Part shown: positions 40,935 through 50,250 of the stretch, in pieces
Layout of the letters: each line of letters starts with the position of its first letter
Numbering within the stretch: the first letter of the stretch is position 1
DNA from: an uncultured Butyricicoccus sp.
Lineage (GTDB): Bacteria > Bacillota > Clostridia > Oscillospirales > Butyricicoccaceae
Direction: 5' to 3'
DNA: 64,000 nucleotides
NCBI GenBank assembly: GCA_900547195.1
Contig: URFQ01000004.1
Coordinates: 1-64,000 of the forward strand
The notes under the pieces: generated by a model
What the model was told of the DNA's origin: nothing
Database searches by the model: none
Seen by the model: the letters and a program-made list of their open reading frames with translations, nothing else
Made by a program: the position numbers and the translations under genes

Positions 40935-43325
40935 TTATTTAAACTCTACAACGGTCACCCCATTCTCACCTTCGCCGTAAACGCCGTTGCGAACGTTCCT
41001 GATGCGTTTATTCGGCTTCAGATGCTGCTGAATGGCCGCGCGCAGTACGCCGGTGCCCTTGCCGTGGATGATACGCACCGTCGGCAAGCCGGAGAGCAAA
41101 GCGCCGGAAATAAACTGATCGACCTCCAGAATCGCTTCCTCGGCGCACATGCCGCGCACGTCGATTTCGCTCGGCGCGGCTTTAAGCCGCAGCTCCTTGA
41201 CGCCGCCGCTGCCCGCGCGGAAGGTCTTGGGTTTGGGCTTGTCGGGCGCCCTCACCAGCCGCACCTCGCTCACCTTGACGGTCATCTTCATGATGCCCGC
41301 CTGCACCTGAATATTACCGTCCCGGTCGGGGTCGGTCAGCACGGCGGCTGTGATGTTCGACACGTTCAGCAGCTGCACCTCGTCGCCGCGCTTGACCGGT
41401 CTCTGTTCCTCCGGAGCGACGGTACGCTTCTGCTTTTTCCGGCGCAGCTCGCTCTCGGTCTGGGTGATCACCCCGCGCAGCGCGGCCTTGGCCGCCGCAA
41501 GGTTCTGCTCCGCCGCGCTCATGTTGGCCTTTTTCTTGAGATCGTCCAGCTCGGTAAATACGGTTTCGGCTGTCATGCGCGCATCCTTCAGGATACGGTC
41601 GGCCTTCTGGCGGGCCGCGTCCAGAATGCGGTCGGCCTCGTCCTCGGACTTGCCTCGCAGGTTCTCGGCCTTGTCACGCTCGCTCTGCGCCGCAGAGCGC
41701 AGGCGCTCGGCTTCCGCCTTATACTTTTCGAGCATTTTGCGCTCTTTTTCCAGCTGTGCAAGCACATCTTCAAAGCGTGCGTCCTCGGTGGAAACCTGTT
41801 CCCTGGCGCGCTCCAAAATCGCCGGCTGGAGGCCCAGCCGCGCCGCAATCGCAAAGGCGTTCGATTTGCCCGGGATACCGGTCAGCAGGCGGTAGGTCGG
41901 CCGCAGCGTGCCCACGTCGAACTCACAGGATGCGTTTTCCACGCCCTCGGTCGTGAGCGCAAAGGTTTTTAGCTCGGAATAGTGGGTGGTCGCGGCCACG
42001 AACGCGCCCATCTGGCGCGCATAGCCGATGACCGACACCGCGAGCGCCGCGCCTTCCACCGGGTCGGTGCCCGCGCCGAGTTCGTCGAACAACACAAGGT
42101 CGCCCTTCGCGCACTTTTCCATCATGCCCACAATGGTCTTCATATGGGATGAGAAAGTGGACAGGCTCTGCTCGATGGACTGCTCGTCGCCAATGTCAGC
42201 GTACACGTTCTCGAACACGCAGACCTCGGAAAGCTCGCTCGCCGGGATATGCAGCCCCGAGGCCGCCATCAGGCACAGCAGGCCGAGCGTCTTTAGGGAA
42301 ACAGTCTTACCACCCGTGTTCGGGCCGGTGATCACGAGCGTATCGTACTCGTTCCCGATTGCGATATCGATCGGCACGGCCTTTTGGGGGTCCAAAAGCG
42401 GATGACGGGCGCGTTTCAGCGCCACTCCGTAGCCCTCTGCCTTGAAATGCGGCGCGCAGGCGTTCAGCTTAAAAGACAGCTTGGCGCGTGCGAAAATGAA
42501 ATCAAGCACGGTGAGCTGCTCGTAATCCTGCCGGATGCCCTCGGCGTACATCGAAACCTCGCTCGACAATTCCGCGAGGATGCGTTCAATTTCGGCCTGT
42601 TCCCGGCCCTCAAGCATCTTGATCTGGTTATTGATCTCCACGACCGCGGCCGGTTCGACGAACACGGTCGCGCCCGAGGACGAGGTATCGTGCACCAAGC
42701 CGGGCACGTCGCCGCGGTGCTCGGACTTGACCGGCACCACATACCGGCCGTTTCTTTGGGTGATGATGGTCTCCTGCAGGTATTTGGCGCGCTCTCCTGA
42801 GATCATGCGCCCAAGCGTCTCGCGGATCTTACCCGAAATCTGCCGCTTCTGGCGGCGGATGGAGGACAGTTCCGGGCTGGCGCCGTCCGCAATTTCCTCC
42901 TCGCTGACAATGCAGGAGGTGATGTGCTCCTCCAGCGTGCGGTTGCCGGTCAGCAGGCGGTAGATGGGCGTAAGCGAGGTCTTTCCCTCCTGCTCGGCAA
43001 AATAGCCCTGCATCAGGCGCGCGCATTGCAAAAGCGACGCGACATCCAGCAGTTCCCGCAGGTTGAGCACGCCGCTGATGTCCGCGCGCTTTAAAGCGCC
43101 GAGGACATTGCGGATGCCGCCGAGCGGCGGGCTGCCCTGTTTCACCATCAGATCCTTGGCGTCCGTCGTCTGCCGGAGCCAGAGCGCGGCCTCCTCGCGA
43201 TCGGTTACCGGCCGGAGGGCCATGCACAGCTCCCGCCCGCGCTCGGACGACGCTTCCGCAGCCAGCAGGTCAAGCACGGTGAAATATTCCAGTGTCCGAA
43301 GTGATTTTTCTGCTAATCGATTCAT
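40935..43325 (-). CDS. mutS2: Endonuclease MutS2 / ribosome-collision factor RqcU-like
   Basis: 796 aa. Lever and core domains, ATPase with Walker A GPNTGGKT (near residue 333) and Walker B VLFDELGAGTDP, a long coiled coil (about 515-640), a KOW-like piece and a C-terminal Smr domain (EIDVRGMCAEEAILEVD, HGKGTGVLR). No N-terminal mismatch-recognition domain, so it is MutS2 rather than MutS. The family acts against homologous recombination and, in Bacillus, in rescue of collided ribosomes. It lies 29 nt after recO, likely co-transcribed. Confidence 0.95.
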   Translation of the reverse strand: MNRLAEKSLRTLEYFTVLDLLAAEASSERGRELCMALRPVTDREEAALWLRQTTDAKDLMVKQGSPPLGGIRNVLGALKRADISGVLNLRELLDVASLLQCARLMQGYFAEQEGKTSLTPIYRLLTGNRTLEEHITSCIVSEEEIADGASPELSSIRRQKRQISGKIRETLGRMISGERAKYLQETIITQRNGRYVVPVKSEHRGDVPGLVHDTSSSGATVFVEPAAVVEINNQIKMLEGREQAEIERILAELSSEVSMYAEGIRQDYEQLTVLDFIFARAKLSFKLNACAPHFKAEGYGVALKRARHPLLDPQKAVPIDIAIGNEYDTLVITGPNTGGKTVSLKTLGLLCLMAASGLHIPASELSEVCVFENVYADIGDEQSIEQSLSTFSSHMKTIVGMMEKCAKGDLVLFDELGAGTDPVEGAALAVSVIGYARQMGAFVAATTHYSELKTFALTTEGVENASCEFDVGTLRPTYRLLTGIPGKSNAFAIAARLGLQPAILERAREQVSTEDARFEDVLAQLEKERKMLEKYKAEAERLRSAAQSERDKAENLRGKSEDEADRILDAARQKADRILKDARMTAETVFTELDDLKKKANMSAAEQNLAAAKAALRGVITQTESELRRKKQKRTVAPEEQRPVKRGDEVQLLNVSNITAAVLTDPDRDGNIQVQAGIMKMTVKVSEVRLVRAPDKPKPKTFRAGSGGVKELRLKAAPSEIDVRGMCAEEAILEVDQFISGALLSGLPTVRIIHGKGTGVLRAAIQQHLKPNKRIRNVRNGVYGEGENGVTVVEFK

Positions 43326-43354
43326 GTTTTATGCTCCAAAATATTTATGATAGC

Positions 43355-44107
43355 TTATGCAAACAGCGAATGGTAAAATTCCAGGCTGGAAAAGCCCCTC
43401 TCGGCGTAGTAGAGCGCGTAATCCTCGCACACCCTGGCGAGCCGGTCAAGGGACGTCCCGCCGAGCGCGAATGAAAACACGCGGGGCACATCACAGGTCA
43501 GGATATGCGCCATGGCGGCGTAGGTTCCCTGCGGCAAGGGCACAAAATCCCCGCCGCCCAGGCGGCGCAGGCACTGTTCATCCAGCACCACGCCCTCGCG
43601 CACCGAAAAATATACGGCGCCCGCAATCGGGTTTTGGCATGCGCCGCACACCGCCAGGTCGGGCAGAAAGCCCGACTCGGCCATGAGCCGCAGTTCAAAC
43701 GCGGCCTTGACCAGCTTCTGTCCGCGCTTCTGGTCGGCCACCGCGCGCAGCGCATAAAGAAATAGCCGCGTGACAGCCGGGGTTTCCTCGTTTTCGTCCG
43801 TCATCGCGCCCGCAAGCTCGGCAAAATAGCAGCAAAGCGCGTAGGTTTCCATGTCCGCGGCCACGCCCCAGAAGGAATGCAGAAGTTCGGCGTCCGTAAG
43901 CGTATACTTGCCCCGCCCGTGATAGAGCGTCAGCTCGCTCCAGCAGAACAGGCGCGCTGCAGCCACCATGCGGCTGCTTTTGCGGCGCACGCCCTTGCAC
44001 AGCACTTCCATCCGCGCCCCGCTCTCGGCCAGCACGGTTATGTAGCGGTCCGCGTCGCCAAAATCAGTTTCGCGGATCACAAGCCCTTTGATTGTCAGAT
44101 GCTGCAT
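43355..44107 (-). CDS. recO: DNA repair protein RecO
   Basis: 250 aa. N-terminal OB fold (KGLVIRETDFGDADRYITVL), then a helical C-domain with Cys residues CGACQNP (about 158) and QCLRRL. It loads RecA together with RecR. It starts inside the end of yqzL and is co-transcribed with era. Confidence 0.92.
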   Translation of the reverse strand: MQHLTIKGLVIRETDFGDADRYITVLAESGARMEVLCKGVRRKSSRMVAAARLFCWSELTLYHGRGKYTLTDAELLHSFWGVAADMETYALCCYFAELAGAMTDENEETPAVTRLFLYALRAVADQKRGQKLVKAAFELRLMAESGFLPDLAVCGACQNPIAGAVYFSVREGVVLDEQCLRRLGGGDFVPLPQGTYAAMAHILTCDVPRVFSFALGGTSLDRLARVCEDYALYYAERGFSSLEFYHSLFA

Positions 44108-44195
44108 GTTCCTCCCTCTGAATGTTCCGGTACTGCATATAGGCCATTGGGTCGCCGGTGCGGATGAACAGATCCCAGTATTGTGTAAGCGTCAT
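44064..44195 (-). CDS. yqzL: YqzL-like small protein
   Basis: 43 aa starting MTLTQYWDLFIRTGDPMAYM, which has the W..F..TG...Y layout of YqzL. GGAAGGGAG lies 9 nt ahead of ATG 44195. The gene sits exactly between era and recO, as in Bacillus, and its last 44 nt overlap the recO start in another frame. Function in the family is unknown. The C-terminal part beyond about residue 30 may be an extension caused by the overlap. Confidence 0.75.
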   Translation of the reverse strand: MTLTQYWDLFIRTGDPMAYMQYRNIQREEHAASDNQRACDPRN

Positions 44196-44260
44196 GCTGC
44201 ACACTCCCTTCCATCCCTAGCATGCGCCGAAGACGCGGGCGATACGCAAGGAAATGTTTG

Positions 44261-45157
44261 TTACTCGTCCTGATAGCCGAAATTGCGCATCTGGAAGGTG
44301 TTGTTGCGCCAGTCCTCCTTGACCTTGACCCAAAGCTCCAAAAAGACGCGCGTATCCAGGTTTTTCTCAATGTCCAGCCGCGCAGCCTTGCCGATTTTTT
44401 TTAGCATCTCGCCGTTTTTTCCGATAATGATGCCTTTATGGCTGGCCTTTTCACAGTAAATAGTGGCGCTCATCTCGACAAGGCCGTCCTCGCGCTCGTT
44501 CCAGCGCTCGATGCCGACCGCGACGCCGTGCGGCACCTCGCGCTCGAGTAGGCGCAGCATCTTCTCGCGGATGATCTCCGCCGCGATCTGGCGCTCGGGC
44601 TGGTCGGAAACCATGTCCTCCGGGAACAGCGCCGGGCCTTCGAGCGCAAATTTTTTCAGCTCGGCAAGCAGCACGTCCGTGCCCTCGCCCGTGCGCGCGG
44701 ACACCGGGATGACCGCGTCAAAATCATGTTTTTCGGCATAGGCCGCAATGACGGCAAGCAGCTCCTCGCGCGGCACCGTGTCCACCTTGTTGATAACCAG
44801 GATGGAAGGAATGCCGCCCGCCTGAATCTGCCCAATCAGGCTCTCCTCGGCCGGGCCGGGCTCCGGTTTGGGCTCCGCGACGAGCGCCGCCACATCGACC
44901 TCGGACACCGTATCCGTGACCACCTTGACCATGAAATCGCCCAGCTTGGAACGCGGCTTGTGCAGTCCCGGCGTGTCCAGAAAGACAAACTGGCAGTCGC
45001 CTTGGGTCAGCACGCCGGTGATGCGCGTGCGCGTGGTCTGCGGTTTGTTCGACACAATGGCGACCTTGTAGCCGACCAGCTTGTTCGTGAGCGTGGACTT
45101 GCCCACATTCGGGCGGCCAACCACAGAAATGATCGCGGTTTTTGTGATATTCGACAT
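44261..45157 (-). CDS. era: GTPase Era
   Basis: 298 aa. GTPase motifs are G1 GRPNVGKST, G3 DTPGL and G4 NKVD. The C-terminal KH domain contains IYCEKASHKGIIIGKNGEML. It binds the 3' end of 16S rRNA and supports 30S maturation. It lies in the ybeY-dgkA-era-yqzL-recO group, a conserved arrangement. Confidence 0.96.
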   Translation of the reverse strand: MSNITKTAIISVVGRPNVGKSTLTNKLVGYKVAIVSNKPQTTRTRITGVLTQGDCQFVFLDTPGLHKPRSKLGDFMVKVVTDTVSEVDVAALVAEPKPEPGPAEESLIGQIQAGGIPSILVINKVDTVPREELLAVIAAYAEKHDFDAVIPVSARTGEGTDVLLAELKKFALEGPALFPEDMVSDQPERQIAAEIIREKMLRLLEREVPHGVAVGIERWNEREDGLVEMSATIYCEKASHKGIIIGKNGEMLKKIGKAARLDIEKNLDTRVFLELWVKVKEDWRNNTFQMRNFGYQDE

Positions 45158-45180
45158 GAAATTCTCCTTATTTCAGAACA

Positions 45181-45645
45181 TTAGCGTTTGCCGTAAAAAA
45201 AGACGAACCCTGTGGCGGCGGGCAGCGACAGCAGCAGCAGCCCCAGCTTCCACAGGCTGGCCGCCAGCGCCCGCACGGCGCGCAGCAGCGCGCCCGAGGG
45301 CAGGAAAAACACGGCTCCGATGATGACGCAAAACAGCGCGCACAGCAACACAGCCGCGGCGGCGATGTCTTTGGCCTGCCCGACCAGCTCGTCATAACCG
45401 CTCGCCTGCCGGTCGCACAGACGCTCGATCGCCGTGTTGAGCAGCTCGGTGGCCATCATGAGCGCAAAGCACAGGCACAGCACCGCGTAGCGCACGCCGT
45501 CCAGCCCGCCGAGGAAGGCGAACACGGACACGTACACGGCCGCCGTCAGATGGATGCGGAGATTGCGCTCGGTACGCATGCACGACCGGAAGCCTCGCAG
45601 CGCATAGCCGAAGCTTTTCCGCAGCTTGCGGATTTCGTGGTTCAT
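45181..45645 (-). CDS. dgkA: Undecaprenol/diacylglycerol kinase (DgkA family)
   Basis: 154 aa. The family block is ATELLNTAIERLCDR, followed by AKDIAAAAVLLCALF. There are three or more membrane helices. In Gram-positives this enzyme recycles undecaprenol to undecaprenyl phosphate for wall synthesis. It is slightly longer than usual, with an extra hydrophobic C-terminal stretch (LGLLLLSLPAATGFVFFY). Starts in an ATGA overlap with ybeY. Confidence 0.92.
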   Translation of the reverse strand: MNHEIRKLRKSFGYALRGFRSCMRTERNLRIHLTAAVYVSVFAFLGGLDGVRYAVLCLCFALMMATELLNTAIERLCDRQASGYDELVGQAKDIAAAAVLLCALFCVIIGAVFFLPSGALLRAVRALAASLWKLGLLLLSLPAATGFVFFYGKR

Positions 45646-46133
45646 GCGCGGGCCAGCCCCACGGCGGAGAGGATCTCCTCCTCGTTTTTCCGCATCAGGC
45701 GGCGGTCATCCTCCTCGCGCTCATGGTCAAAGCCCAGCAGGTGCAGCACCGAATGCACAGTCAGAAAGCCGCACTCGCGCGCCGCCGAATGGCCGAATTC
45801 GACCGCCTGCCCGGCCGCGCGCTGGTAATTCAGGATCATGTCGCCCAGCATGACCTTGCCCGATTCCGGGTCGGCCTCCAGGGCTTCCCGCGGCCTGCCG
45901 TTATAAAATTCGTACATCGGGAAGCTCAGCACATCCGTCACCGCATCCTTTTCGCGGTACGCGGCGTTCAGCGCGCGGATGCTCGCGTCATCCACGATCG
46001 TCACGTCAATAAACGCTTCGAAGTCCACGGCCTCGTGGGCCAGCGCTTCGAGCGCGCAGCGGGTGATGATCGCGCGCACTTCTTCCTCATTTTCCAGCGC
46101 CACCTCGGCTGTGACGCGAATCCTATGCTCCAT
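45642..46133 (-). CDS. ybeY: Endoribonuclease YbeY
   Basis: 163 aa. Zinc motif HSVLHLLGFDHE (the usual HGxLHLxGyDH with Ser for Gly) and VLSFPMYE upstream. It takes part in rRNA maturation. ATG 46133 is preferred because GGAGGG lies 5 nt upstream; an ATG at 46169 is possible. First gene of the era group. Confidence 0.92.
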   Translation of the reverse strand: MEHRIRVTAEVALENEEEVRAIITRCALEALAHEAVDFEAFIDVTIVDDASIRALNAAYREKDAVTDVLSFPMYEFYNGRPREALEADPESGKVMLGDMILNYQRAAGQAVEFGHSAARECGFLTVHSVLHLLGFDHEREEDDRRLMRKNEEEILSAVGLARA

Positions 46134-46183
46134 AAAGCCCTCCAAAGGCGGATGCCCGCCCGTTTCCATACGTTCTCGGTTTT

Positions 46184-46211
46184 ATTATACACGCCTACAC
46201 GCGTCTTGCAA
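46184..46211 (-). promoter_or_regulatory. Promoter of the ybeY-dgkA-era-yqzL-recO group
   Basis: On the minus strand: -35 TTGCAA (46206-46211), 16-bp spacer, -10 TATAAT (46184-46189). Confidence 0.7.
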
Positions 46212-46247
46212 ATAGGCAGTTTGGCAAAAGCCTGCCGTGCGCGGCGG

Positions 46248-49010
46248 TCAAACCTCGAGCCGCAGGCTGCTGCCCGCGCGGCCGCGGGTGACGATGATCT
46301 TTTTATCCAGCCGGCTGCGCAGCTCGGCGACATGCGAAATGATGCCGACCAGCCTTTGCCCATCCGTCAGGCGGGCCAGGATGTTCATGGCCTGATCGAG
46401 CGCTTCCTCGTCGAGCGAGCCAAACCCCTCGTCGATGAACATGGCGTCGATCTCCACGCCGCCCGCCGCCCGCTGGATGACGTCCGACAGCCCGAGCGCG
46501 AGCGACAGGGACGCCTGAAACGATTCGCCGCCCGACAGCGTGCGCACGCTGCGCTGCTTGCCCGTGTAGTAGTCGAGCACGTCCAGCTCCAATCCGGTCT
46601 GCTGCCGCAGGCCGGAGGCCTCCTGCCTGCGCACAAGGCGGTATTGCCCGCCCGTCATATCGTGGAAGCGCTCGTTTGCCGCCGCGACAACCTGATCGAA
46701 ATAGAACGCCAGAATGTAGTTTTCAAACGCCAGCTTCTGCCGTCCGGCAAGCTCGCCGTTCGCGGTGTCGGACAGGCGGGAGAGCGTCAGGCAGGCACGC
46801 TCCTGCTCCCCGAGCGCCCTGCCCTGCGCACGCAGACGTTCCAGCAGCCTTTCGTTGGTGTCCCAGCGGCTGTACCGCGCGGCGCGGACGGCGTCAAGGG
46901 CACGGCGCGCGTCTTCCCGCGCCTGATACTGCGCGCGGAGTGCGGCAAGGTCGGCAGGCACGCCCTCCGGAAGCTGCCGCCGCAGGGTTTCGAGCGCCGC
47001 CGTATGTGCCGCAAGCTCCCGTTCCCGTTCACGCAACGCCGACTCCGCGGTTTCCAGCGCCTCTTCCAAGACGTTCAGGGCAGCTTTGTCCTGTTTCACC
47101 GCCTTTTCCGCATCTGTCTTGCTTGTAAACGCCAGCTGCGCGCGCAGAGTATCCACCGCGGCGCGCCGCGCGACCTGCTGCTGCACGCAGGCGGTGTGCG
47201 TGCGTTCCAGCGCAGCGAGGGCTTCCGCCCGCTGCTGTCCGGCAGCATCGAGCCGCGCGAGTTCAGCCTCGCAGGCCTTCAAAGTACGCGCCCGCTGTTC
47301 CAGCGTTTCCACTTCGCGCGCAAGCGCCGCGCCTTCGGCCTTGACCCGCTCGATTTCCGCGGTTAACCGCCCGCGCAGGCCGTCCAGCGACACGGCGCCG
47401 AGAATTTTCTGGGCATCCTGGATCAACCGGGCCTTGCGCGTTTCCGCTTCTGCGCGCGCCGACGCGGCTTTGCCGCTGGCCTCGGCTGACTCGCGCCGCG
47501 CCGTACCGGCGGCGGTACGCGCCTGTTCGAGCTGCTGTTCGGTCACCGCCGCCCCGGACAGCGCGGCGGGCGCAGGATGTTCCCGCGACCCGCATACCGG
47601 GCAAGGCGCACCGGGCGCCAGCGCCTGTGCAAGCACGCCTGCCTGCTCGCACAGGAATGCACGTTCCTGATCCCGGAAGCCGGCGTCCAGCCGTTCACTC
47701 TTCTGCTGCGCCGCCACAAACGCGGCCTGGCTTTCCCGGTAGGCTTTCGCCGCCGCACGCGCGGCGTTGTATTGCCCCGTCAGCCCGCCAAGCGCATCCA
47801 GATGCGCGGCGGCCTTGGTCTCCCGGGCGCGCGCCTGTTCGAGAAGCACTGGTGCGTCCTTCCATTTTTCCCGCCGCCCCTGCAGGGCCGCACGGCGCTG
47901 CGCCGCTTGTTCCTGCTCGGTTCTGGCTTTTAAGAGCGCGGCTTCAGCCTTTTGGGCGTCGGCTTCGGCCTGCTGCAGCGCCTCTTGCGCCTGCTCCAGT
48001 TCGCCATATGCCGGCAAGGCGGCCTCCTGCCGCGCAATGCGCGCCGCAATCGTCTGGCGCTCGGCCGCGCGCGCGATTTCGGCCTGATAGGCGCTTTCGC
48101 ATGCGGCCAGTTCCTGCTTGAGCTCGGTTTTCCGGCGTTCCCCGTCCGCAACCTGCGCGCGCAGGGCGGCGTCACGCTCCGCCTGCCGCACCTGCCCCGC
48201 AAGGGCTTCCAGCGTCTGCCGCAGGCCGTCCAATTCCGCATCCTGAGCGGCAACCGCCTCCTGATCCACCTGCACCGCCTGCTCCAGCAGGGCAAGCAGC
48301 TCGTCCAGCGCATGCACGTTGCCCGCGTCGCGCGCGTCGGCCAGCGCCTGCATGCCCTCTCCTTCGCACACGATCTGCCCAATGTACTGGCCGATGCTCT
48401 TTTTGAGATCGTCGTATGCGCGCGCGGCGTCCCTGGCACGGTCTTTCAGCGCGAGCTGGAAACGTTGACAGCCCTCGGTCGAAAAGATGCGCCGGAAAAT
48501 TTTAGCGCGCGCCTTGGTGTCCGCAAGCAGCAGCTGCAAAAAGTCGCCCTGCGCAATCATCACGACCTGGGAAAACTGCGCGCGGTCCATGCCGATCAAA
48601 TCGGTGACCGCGTCGGTCACCTGCCGCGCGCCCGTGAGCACCCGGCCGTCCGGGTATACAAGCGTCGCGCCCGCGGGCTCGGTGGTCTCGCCCGTGCCGC
48701 GCGCCTTGGGACGGGTATACTGCGGGTTGCGTATGACGGTGTATTCCTCGCCGCGATAGCGGAACGCCAGCTCGACTTCGGTTTTGTCGGCCGGGCTGGC
48801 GTAATCGCTGCGCAGCATCCCGCCGTCGCGGGTTTTCCCGCTCGCTTCGCCATACAGCGCGAACGTGATCGCATCAAAAATGGTGGTTTTGCCCGCGCCG
48901 GTGTCGCCGGTTATTAAATACAGGCCGCTCTCCCCAAAGTCTTCGAGCGGCGCCTCCACGATGCCCGCATAAGGGCCGAAGGCGCGCATGGTCAGTCGCA
49001 ACGGTTTCAC
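46248..49010 (-). CDS. sbcC: Exonuclease subunit SbcC (Rad50-like ATPase)
   Basis: 920 aa. N-terminal Walker A TGDTGAGKTTIFDAITFAL (near residue 35), two long Ala/Arg/Gln-rich coiled-coil arms, zinc hook CPVCGSREHP in the middle (near residue 477), then a C-terminal signature LSGGESFQASLSLALGL and Walker B FIDEGFGSLDEEAL. With SbcD it opens and trims hairpin and end-blocked DNA. Overlaps the sbcD stop by 4 nt. Confidence 0.95.
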   Translation of the reverse strand: MKPLRLTMRAFGPYAGIVEAPLEDFGESGLYLITGDTGAGKTTIFDAITFALYGEASGKTRDGGMLRSDYASPADKTEVELAFRYRGEEYTVIRNPQYTRPKARGTGETTEPAGATLVYPDGRVLTGARQVTDAVTDLIGMDRAQFSQVVMIAQGDFLQLLLADTKARAKIFRRIFSTEGCQRFQLALKDRARDAARAYDDLKKSIGQYIGQIVCEGEGMQALADARDAGNVHALDELLALLEQAVQVDQEAVAAQDAELDGLRQTLEALAGQVRQAERDAALRAQVADGERRKTELKQELAACESAYQAEIARAAERQTIAARIARQEAALPAYGELEQAQEALQQAEADAQKAEAALLKARTEQEQAAQRRAALQGRREKWKDAPVLLEQARARETKAAAHLDALGGLTGQYNAARAAAKAYRESQAAFVAAQQKSERLDAGFRDQERAFLCEQAGVLAQALAPGAPCPVCGSREHPAPAALSGAAVTEQQLEQARTAAGTARRESAEASGKAASARAEAETRKARLIQDAQKILGAVSLDGLRGRLTAEIERVKAEGAALAREVETLEQRARTLKACEAELARLDAAGQQRAEALAALERTHTACVQQQVARRAAVDTLRAQLAFTSKTDAEKAVKQDKAALNVLEEALETAESALRERERELAAHTAALETLRRQLPEGVPADLAALRAQYQAREDARRALDAVRAARYSRWDTNERLLERLRAQGRALGEQERACLTLSRLSDTANGELAGRQKLAFENYILAFYFDQVVAAANERFHDMTGGQYRLVRRQEASGLRQQTGLELDVLDYYTGKQRSVRTLSGGESFQASLSLALGLSDVIQRAAGGVEIDAMFIDEGFGSLDEEALDQAMNILARLTDGQRLVGIISHVAELRSRLDKKIIVTRGRAGSSLRLEV

Positions 49011-50146
49011 AGCAGCTCCCCCCCTTCCAGCAGGCCGCGCACAATGGGTTTCATTTCTTCGTCCATGGGTTCCCCGTTCTGCTGTTCATAAAACTCGGCA
49101 AACAGCGCGAACGGGTCGCGGTGCACAGCTTCGCGCGCCATCACGGGCGCGCCGGACAGCGCGGTGAGCGCGTTATCAAAGTCCAGCCGCAGCGTATTCG
49201 GATATACGGCGCGCACCCTGTTCATCGCGTCCATCACCGCGTCGTCGGTCAACGTGATGTGCATAAAATCATCGGTCTTCGTGCCCGCCCACGCGGCCGG
49301 GTCGAGCAGATCGTCCAGCCTGCCGCGGATTTCGCGCAGGTCGCGCATGGGCGTGAGCGGCAGCAGCTCGACCCGCACATCGCCCTTTTCCCCGAGGGTC
49401 ACAAGCGGCGCGGATTTGTGATGCCGCGCCTCGGAGAAGGAAAACTTGAGCGGCGACCCGGCATAGCGCACCGTGTCGCGGCCCACGCGCTGCGGGCCAT
49501 GGATATGGCCGAGCGCGACGTAATCGAACCCATCAAACACGGACACGTCCACATTGTCCAGCGTGCCCACCGGGGCCAGCTCGGAGTCGCAGCGCGCGGG
49601 CGCGGCACCGGCTGCAGTGACAAACTGATGCGCAAGCAGCACATGGCGGCCGCCGTCTGCGGTGTCGACTGTGCCCAGCACGGCGCGGATGGCGGCCTCA
49701 TAGTCGCCAGGCGGCACGTCCGGAAAAAAGCGGCGCACCTGCGCCGGGCGCAGGAAGGGCAGCAGCGTGAACTGTACCGGGCCGTATTGGTCAGCAAGCG
49801 TCACTGTGCGCAGCCTGCCGTCGAACACGGGCGCGAGGTGCACGCCCGCGCCGCCGAGCAGCCGCGCGCCGAATGCCAGGCGCTCGTCGGAATCGTGGTT
49901 GCCTGGAATGAGCAGGCAGGGCACGCCCGCGTCTTCGAGCGCGGTCAGGAAGCCGTCGAGCAGGGTGACCGCGTCCGGCGGCGGCGCGGGACGGTCGTAC
50001 ACGTCGCCCGCGACCAGCACCGCGTCCACCTGCTTTTGGATAATGCACTGCAAAACCTGGTTCAGGAGAAAGCGCTGGTCATCGAGCAGCGAGCGCTCGC
50101 AGATGCGCTTGCCCAGATGCAGGTCGGCCAGATGCAGGATTTTCAT
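49007..50146 (-). CDS. sbcD: Exonuclease subunit SbcD (Mre11-like nuclease)
   Basis: 379 aa. Metallophosphoesterase motifs are HLADLHLGKR (residues 5-14), AGDVYD, PGNHDSDER, LLAHQF and LGHIHGPQ. It is the nuclease partner of SbcC. ATG 50146 is chosen for AGGAGGG 6 nt upstream. It is first in the sbcDC pair and divergent from recQ. A hairpin nuclease in a genome with many small palindromic repeats is fitting but not evidence of a link. Confidence 0.95.
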   Translation of the reverse strand: MKILHLADLHLGKRICERSLLDDQRFLLNQVLQCIIQKQVDAVLVAGDVYDRPAPPPDAVTLLDGFLTALEDAGVPCLLIPGNHDSDERLAFGARLLGGAGVHLAPVFDGRLRTVTLADQYGPVQFTLLPFLRPAQVRRFFPDVPPGDYEAAIRAVLGTVDTADGGRHVLLAHQFVTAAGAAPARCDSELAPVGTLDNVDVSVFDGFDYVALGHIHGPQRVGRDTVRYAGSPLKFSFSEARHHKSAPLVTLGEKGDVRVELLPLTPMRDLREIRGRLDDLLDPAAWAGTKTDDFMHITLTDDAVMDAMNRVRAVYPNTLRLDFDNALTALSGAPVMAREAVHRDPFALFAEFYEQQNGEPMDEEMKPIVRGLLEGGELL

Positions 50147-50177
50147 AGGATACCCTCCTTGTGCGTGGGATGTGTCT

Positions 50178-50186
50178 ATTATAGCA
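50178..50186 (-). promoter_or_regulatory. Extended -10 promoter of sbcDC
   Basis: On the minus strand TGCTATAAT, an extended -10; no good -35 is visible at the usual distance. Confidence 0.55.
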
Positions 50187-50192
50187 TAAAAT

Positions 50193-50221
50193 TTGCTTTT
50201 TCGGGCAGACATCGCTATAAT
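50193..50221 (+). promoter_or_regulatory. Promoter of recQ
   Basis: -35 TTGCTT (50193-50198), 17-bp spacer, -10 TATAAT (50216-50221). Confidence 0.7.
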
Positions 50222-50250
50222 AAGGGATAGCTTTTATGAGGAGGGGCAGC

